The notes beneath the pieces were generated by a model. That model searched no databases. It saw nothing but the letters and a program-made list of their open reading frames with translations, and was not told the DNA's origin. 64,000 bases of DNA from Desulfomicrobium baculatum DSM 4028 (GTDB lineage Bacteria > Desulfobacterota > Desulfovibrionia > Desulfovibrionales > Desulfomicrobiaceae): contig NC_013173.1 in assembly GCF_000023225.1 (NCBI RefSeq), forward strand, positions 2,296,501 to 2,360,500, read 5' to 3'. The translations under genes and the position numbers were made by a program. Of this stretch, positions 60,639 to 64,000 are shown one piece after another. Numbering within the stretch: position 1 is the first letter of the stretch; each line of letters begins with the position of its first letter.

Positions 60639-62519
60639 ATGATCATCCCAACCGTGCCCGAAACATTCGACATCATTGTCGTGGGCGCCGGCCATGCCGG
60701 GTGCGAAGCGGCCATGGCGGCCGCGCACATGGGCATGCAGACGCTCCTCTTGACCATCAACGCCGACCGCATCGGACACCTGTCCTGCAATCCGGCCATC
60801 GGCGGCCTGGCCAAGGGCCACATGGTCAAGGAGATCGATGCTTTGGGCGGGATGATGGGCAAATGGGCCGATCAGGCCGGAATCCAGTTCCGCATACTGA
60901 ACACCCGCAAGGGCCCGGCCGTGCGCTCCAGCCGCGCCCAGATCGACCGGGCCGAATACGTGAAGGTCGTGCAGCAGGACATCTTCACCTGCCCGAACCT
61001 CTTCGTGCGCCAGGAGACCGCCGCGTCGCTGACCGTGGAGGACGGACGCGTCACAGGCGTGGTCACCACCCTGGGCGAGACCATCCCCTGCCGGGCGGCG
61101 CTTTTGACCACGGGCACCTTCCTGCAGGGCCTCATTCATGTCGGCCTCAACAATTTCAGCGGCGGCCGCTACGGCGATCCGGCCAGCAGCGGCCTCTCGC
61201 CCCGGCTGCGCGAACTGGGCTTCGAACTGGGGCGCCTCAAGACCGGCACCGTGCCCCGGCTGCTCAAGTCATCCGTCGACTATTCGGTCATGGAGGAACA
61301 GGCCGGCGACAACCCGCCCCGGCCTTTCAGCTTTGACAGCCCCGGCATCAGGCTTCAGCAGCTGCCCTGCTTCGTGACCTACACCACGGAGCGCACCCAC
61401 GAGATCATCCGCACCGGGTTCGACCGCTCGCCCATGTTCACCGGCGTCATCAAAGGCACCGGGGCGCGCTACTGCCCGTCCATCGAGGACAAGATCGCCC
61501 GCTTCCCGGAGAAGGATCGGCACCAGATCTTTGTCGAGCCCGAAGGCCTGACCAGCCACGAGGTCTACCCCAACGGCATCCCCACCAGCCTGCCGCTGGA
61601 CATCCAAAAGGCTCTCGTCGCGTCCATCCCCGGCCTGGAAAAAGCCCAGATCATCCGGCCGGGCTATGCCATCGAATACGATTACGTCCCCCCGACGCAG
61701 CTCAGACCCACCCTGGAGAGCAAGCTCGTGCGCGGGCTGTACATGGCCGGGCAGATCAACGGCACCTCCGGCTATGAGGAAGCGGCCGGGCAGGGCCTGT
61801 GGGCGGCCATCAACGCGGTCCTCGCCCTGCGCGGCGAGCCGGAGCTGATCCTGACCCGCAGCCAGGCCTACATCGCAGTCCTCGTGGACGATCTGGTCAC
61901 CAAAGGCACGCTCGAACCCTACCGCATGTTCACCTCCAGGGCCGAACACCGCCTTCTGCTGCGCGAGGACAACGCCGACGAGCGCCTGACCGCGATCGGC
62001 CGCGACCTGGGTCTGGTCGATGACAGCCGCTGGCAGCGATTCACCCGCAAACAGACCGCCGTGAATGAGATCATGGCCGGAATGGAAGCGCTGCGCGTGC
62101 GCCCCGATGCCGCGACCAGAAACCTGGTCGAGGCCATGGGCGGCACCATCCCGCAAAAGGCCGTCAGCCTCAAAGAGCTGCTGCGGCAGCCGGAGCTGAC
62201 CATCGACATGCTCACGCCGCTGTGGCCGGAGCTTGAAAATTTTGACGGGGAAGCATTGGAAGAGGCAGAAATCAAGACCAAATACGAAGGCTATCTGCGG
62301 CGCCAGCAGGAATTGGTGGATCGTTTCGAGAAGATGGAGCAGACCACGCTGCCCGAAGACATGAACTATACGGGCATCCCCGGCCTCTCCCGCGAAGTCG
62401 TGGAAAAACTGACCCGCGTCCAGCCCCGCACCCTGGGCCAGGCCGGACGCATTTCCGGGATCACGCCCGCGGCTTTGTCCTGCCTGGAAATTCAGCTCAA
62501 AAAAATCGGCCGGCTCTGA
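60639..62519 (+). CDS. mnmG: tRNA uridine-5-carboxymethylaminomethyl modification enzyme
   Basis: This 626-aa FAD protein works with MnmE to modify the wobble uridine (U34) of several tRNAs. An FAD-binding GAGHAGCEAA, the family signature GHLSCNPAIGGLAKGHMVKE, GPAVRSSRAQIDR, and the long C-terminal helical domain ending GISPAALS-like GITPAALSCLEIQLKK are all present. Length is normal. ATG 60639 is chosen because the FAD fold starts right after it; an in-frame start at 60603 is inside the M20 gene. Confidence 0.95.
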   Translation: MIIPTVPETFDIIVVGAGHAGCEAAMAAAHMGMQTLLLTINADRIGHLSCNPAIGGLAKGHMVKEIDALGGMMGKWADQAGIQFRILNTRKGPAVRSSRAQIDRAEYVKVVQQDIFTCPNLFVRQETAASLTVEDGRVTGVVTTLGETIPCRAALLTTGTFLQGLIHVGLNNFSGGRYGDPASSGLSPRLRELGFELGRLKTGTVPRLLKSSVDYSVMEEQAGDNPPRPFSFDSPGIRLQQLPCFVTYTTERTHEIIRTGFDRSPMFTGVIKGTGARYCPSIEDKIARFPEKDRHQIFVEPEGLTSHEVYPNGIPTSLPLDIQKALVASIPGLEKAQIIRPGYAIEYDYVPPTQLRPTLESKLVRGLYMAGQINGTSGYEEAAGQGLWAAINAVLALRGEPELILTRSQAYIAVLVDDLVTKGTLEPYRMFTSRAEHRLLLREDNADERLTAIGRDLGLVDDSRWQRFTRKQTAVNEIMAGMEALRVRPDAATRNLVEAMGGTIPQKAVSLKELLRQPELTIDMLTPLWPELENFDGEALEEAEIKTKYEGYLRRQQELVDRFEKMEQTTLPEDMNYTGIPGLSREVVEKLTRVQPRTLGQAGRISGITPAALSCLEIQLKKIGRL

Positions 62520-62533
62520 TCAGGGCCGGTCTT

Positions 62534-62956
62534 TCAGCCCTGCGCGGTGGTATCGGGCGGCCCAACCCAGAAAAAGGGGTTGCAGGCCACTTCCCACAAA
62601 AATCCGTCAGGATCGCGAAAATATCCGGAATACCCACCCCAGAAAACCTTCTGCCCCGGCTTGACCAGTTCGGCGCCCGCAGCCACGGCCTGGGCCAGCA
62701 CGGCATCGACCTCGGCTTCGCTGGCAACATTGTGGGCCAGGGCAAATCCGGGAAAACCTCCACCCTCAGGCGATACGGTGGCATCCTCAGCCAGCGCTTC
62801 CCGCCCGTAAAGCCCCAGCCACGTGCCGTTCAAGGTGAAAAACGCAACTTGCGGGTCTTCGCCCATCAGCGGGAAACCCAGTCCGTCCCGATAAAACGCC
62901 TTGGACCGTTCGAGGTCCGCCACTCCAAGTGTGATCATGCTGACGCGCGGCTGCAT
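62534..62956 (-). CDS. VOC-family (glyoxalase/dioxygenase superfamily) protein
   Basis: This 140-aa protein has two beta-alpha-beta-beta-beta units: MITLGVADLERSKAFYRDGLGFP at the start and SGYFRDPDGFLWEVACNP at the end. Members are glyoxalases, dioxygenases or antibiotic-binding proteins; this one is unassigned. ATG 62956 has AAGGAG upstream; the in-frame ATG at 62971 overlaps the neighbouring gene and lacks one. Confidence 0.85.
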   Translation of the reverse strand: MQPRVSMITLGVADLERSKAFYRDGLGFPLMGEDPQVAFFTLNGTWLGLYGREALAEDATVSPEGGGFPGFALAHNVASEAEVDAVLAQAVAAGAELVKPGQKVFWGGYSGYFRDPDGFLWEVACNPFFWVGPPDTTAQG

Positions 62957-62967
62957 GGATTTCTCCT

Positions 62968-63291
62968 TCATGAAGTTTCGTCGCCCAATTCCGAAGCGCA
63001 GTGAGCGAAAGACGGCACATAAAACCCGTCCACCAGCTCCTGCGCCAGGGCTTCGAGCCGCTCCACGAAATCGTCGTCCAGGACCGACTCCAGGGTTTCA
63101 TCCGAGGGCATGACGTCTTCCGCCGGCCCCCGCACCTTCAAGAGGATGACCCGGCCGTTGCTCATGACCTCGTAGCCCACGACTTTGGCCAGGCCGCGAC
63201 CATGCAGTTCACTGACACGATTCTGAATAATCTCGAAAAGTTCCAGTCCCGTATCGGGTCTGGTCACGATGGAAAAAACACGTTCCGCCAC
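62968..63291 (-). CDS. Conserved-looking protein of unknown function
   Basis: This 107-aa soluble acidic protein is not recognised. It has a helix-rich beginning (VFSIVTRPDTGLELFEIIQN), a beta segment (GYEVMSNGRVILLKVRG) and an acidic helix (LESVLDDDFVERLEALAQE). The start is probably GTG at 63291, five bases after AGGAGG; GTG at 63297 overlaps that site. It ends 11 nt before the VOC gene, so an operon is likely. Confidence 0.6.
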   Translation of the reverse strand: MAERVFSIVTRPDTGLELFEIIQNRVSELHGRGLAKVVGYEVMSNGRVILLKVRGPAEDVMPSDETLESVLDDDFVERLEALAQELVDGFYVPSFAHCASELGDETS

Positions 63292-63420
63292 GTTCACCTC
63301 CTGTGCAGCCTCCCGCTTTCATGTTTATCCAGGCTTGTAAACCATTTGCCCAGCCCTTCACAATCGCGCAAAAGACACATACCCTTATTTTTTTCGAACC
63401 ACATTCATGGGAAAGCACTT

Positions 63421-63825
63421 ATGAAACAACTCGTCGCGACCCGCATGGACCGATGCATCGGCTGCCATTCATGCTCCCTGGCCTGCGCCCGCGCGGTCCA
63501 CAAATGCCTGTCCTGGGAAAATGCCGGCATCCGCATCCTGTCCTCCGGCGGCCTGTCCACCGGCTTTCTGGCCAAGGTCTGTCTGGCTTGCAACCCTGCC
63601 CCCTGCGCGGCGGCCTGCCCCACGGGCAGCCTCAAGCAGCGAAAAGGAGGCGGGGTCATCCAGCAGAAGAAGCTCTGCATCCAGTGCGGCAAATGCGTGG
63701 CCGCCTGCCCGGTGGACGCCATCGCCCAGGACCGCCAAGGCAATCCATATGTCTGCATCCATTGCGGCAACTGCGTGGGCTTCTGTCCTCACGACTGTCT
63801 GGAAATGCAGGAGGTGGAAGCATGA
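63421..63825 (+). CDS. Polyferredoxin upstream of a third AOR
   Basis: This 134-aa iron-sulfur protein has 16 cysteines in four motifs: CIGCHSCSLAC, CLACNPAPCAAAC, CIQCGKCVAAC and CIHCGNCVGFC, for four [4Fe-4S] clusters. Its stop overlaps the AOR start in ATGA, so translation is coupled and it is the likely redox partner. Here the ferredoxin gene comes first; in the polyamine operon it follows the AOR. Confidence 0.9.
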   Translation: MKQLVATRMDRCIGCHSCSLACARAVHKCLSWENAGIRILSSGGLSTGFLAKVCLACNPAPCAAACPTGSLKQRKGGGVIQQKKLCIQCGKCVAACPVDAIAQDRQGNPYVCIHCGNCVGFCPHDCLEMQEVEA

Positions 63826-64000
63826 TCTCAAGCACCTTCAAAATACTGGAAGTGAACCTGTCCTCGGGCCGCTCCACCATCCGCAGCCTGCCCGGCGTCG
63901 CCACGTATCTCGGCGGATCGGGTCTGGCCGCGAAGCTTCATCTCGATTACGCCAAGCCCGAGCTGGCCTGGGATGATCCACTGCAACCCCTGATTTTTTG
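63822..64000 (+). CDS. Aldehyde:ferredoxin oxidoreductase, third copy (partial)
   Basis: This is the N-terminal 59 residues only; the gene runs off the right edge. ILEVNLSSGRST and YLGGSGLAAKLHLDY match the start of AOR-family proteins, including the two complete copies in this window (LVDLSSRSFT...WLGGKGLATR and HVDLTAGTAL...YWGGWGLAAR). GGAGG precedes the ATG. Substrate unknown. Confidence 0.82.
   Translation, partial: MISSTFKILEVNLSSGRSTIRSLPGVATYLGGSGLAAKLHLDYAKPELAWDDPLQPLIF

Overview
The window reads as a chromosome segment of a GC-rich, anaerobic, sulfate-reducer-like bacterium. My best guess is Desulfovibrionales (Desulfovibrio/Desulfomicrobium relatives). This is inferred from gene content: three tungsten-type aldehyde:ferredoxin oxidoreductases (AORs), two polyferredoxins with four [4Fe-4S] clusters each, a rubredoxin, SelB, a PxxKW cysteine-rich protein, two sigma-54 activators and many two-component proteins. 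I ran no database search, so all family names come from motifs and remembered sequences.

Layout. 1-480: tRNA-Lys(CTT) on the minus strand with a clear sigma-70 promoter and a bidirectional terminator. 678-13754: a PAS/sigma-54 activator, three copies of an 18-bp palindrome, a -24/-12 promoter, then gabT-AOR-potABCD-patA-AOR-polyferredoxin. This looks like a polyamine uptake and degradation regulon in which AORs stand where NAD(P)-dependent aldehyde dehydrogenases usually do. 14190-20224: glycine-zipper lipoprotein, receiver/TPR protein, Lys-rich micro-protein, RhlE-like helicase and a class I/II aminotransferase. 20342-24900: NarL-type regulator, orphan HlyD-type adaptor, an AT-rich HD-GYP regulator, an AT-rich spacer and a tandem ~270-bp GC-rich repeat. 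24927-33434 (all minus strand): YegP-like protein, SelB, M18 aminopeptidase, rubredoxin, S1-domain protein, cyclophilin, small lipoprotein, CDF metal transporter, cupin and a transglutaminase-like protein lacking its cysteine. 33517-39117: TetR regulator, PilZ protein, M23 peptidase, acyl-ACP thioesterase (minus), diguanylate cyclase and DJ-1/PfpI protein.

39143-57360 is a signalling and transport block. The minus strand carries a membrane-bound sigma-54 activator, two histidine kinases, two receivers and a receiver-CBS protein. Divergently, behind a probable sigma-54 promoter, lie a CBS protein, an SLC13 transporter, a receiver, a third related kinase, two large PEP-synthase-like proteins without a recognisable PEP/pyruvate TIM barrel, and a small membrane protein. 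57361-64000: an irregular repeat stretch ending in a strong terminator, a zinc-ribbon protein, the PxxKW protein, an M20 hydrolase, MnmG, a VOC protein, a small unknown, then a polyferredoxin and the start of a third AOR cut by the window edge.

How the genes may work together. PotABCD imports a polyamine. PatA converts putrescine to 4-aminobutanal, one AOR could oxidise that to GABA, GabT converts GABA to succinic semialdehyde, and the other AOR could oxidise that to succinate, with electrons going to ferredoxin instead of NAD(P). This substrate assignment is inference from gene order. The second operon suggests control of carbon uptake tied to a phosphohistidine-swivel enzyme pair of unknown reaction.
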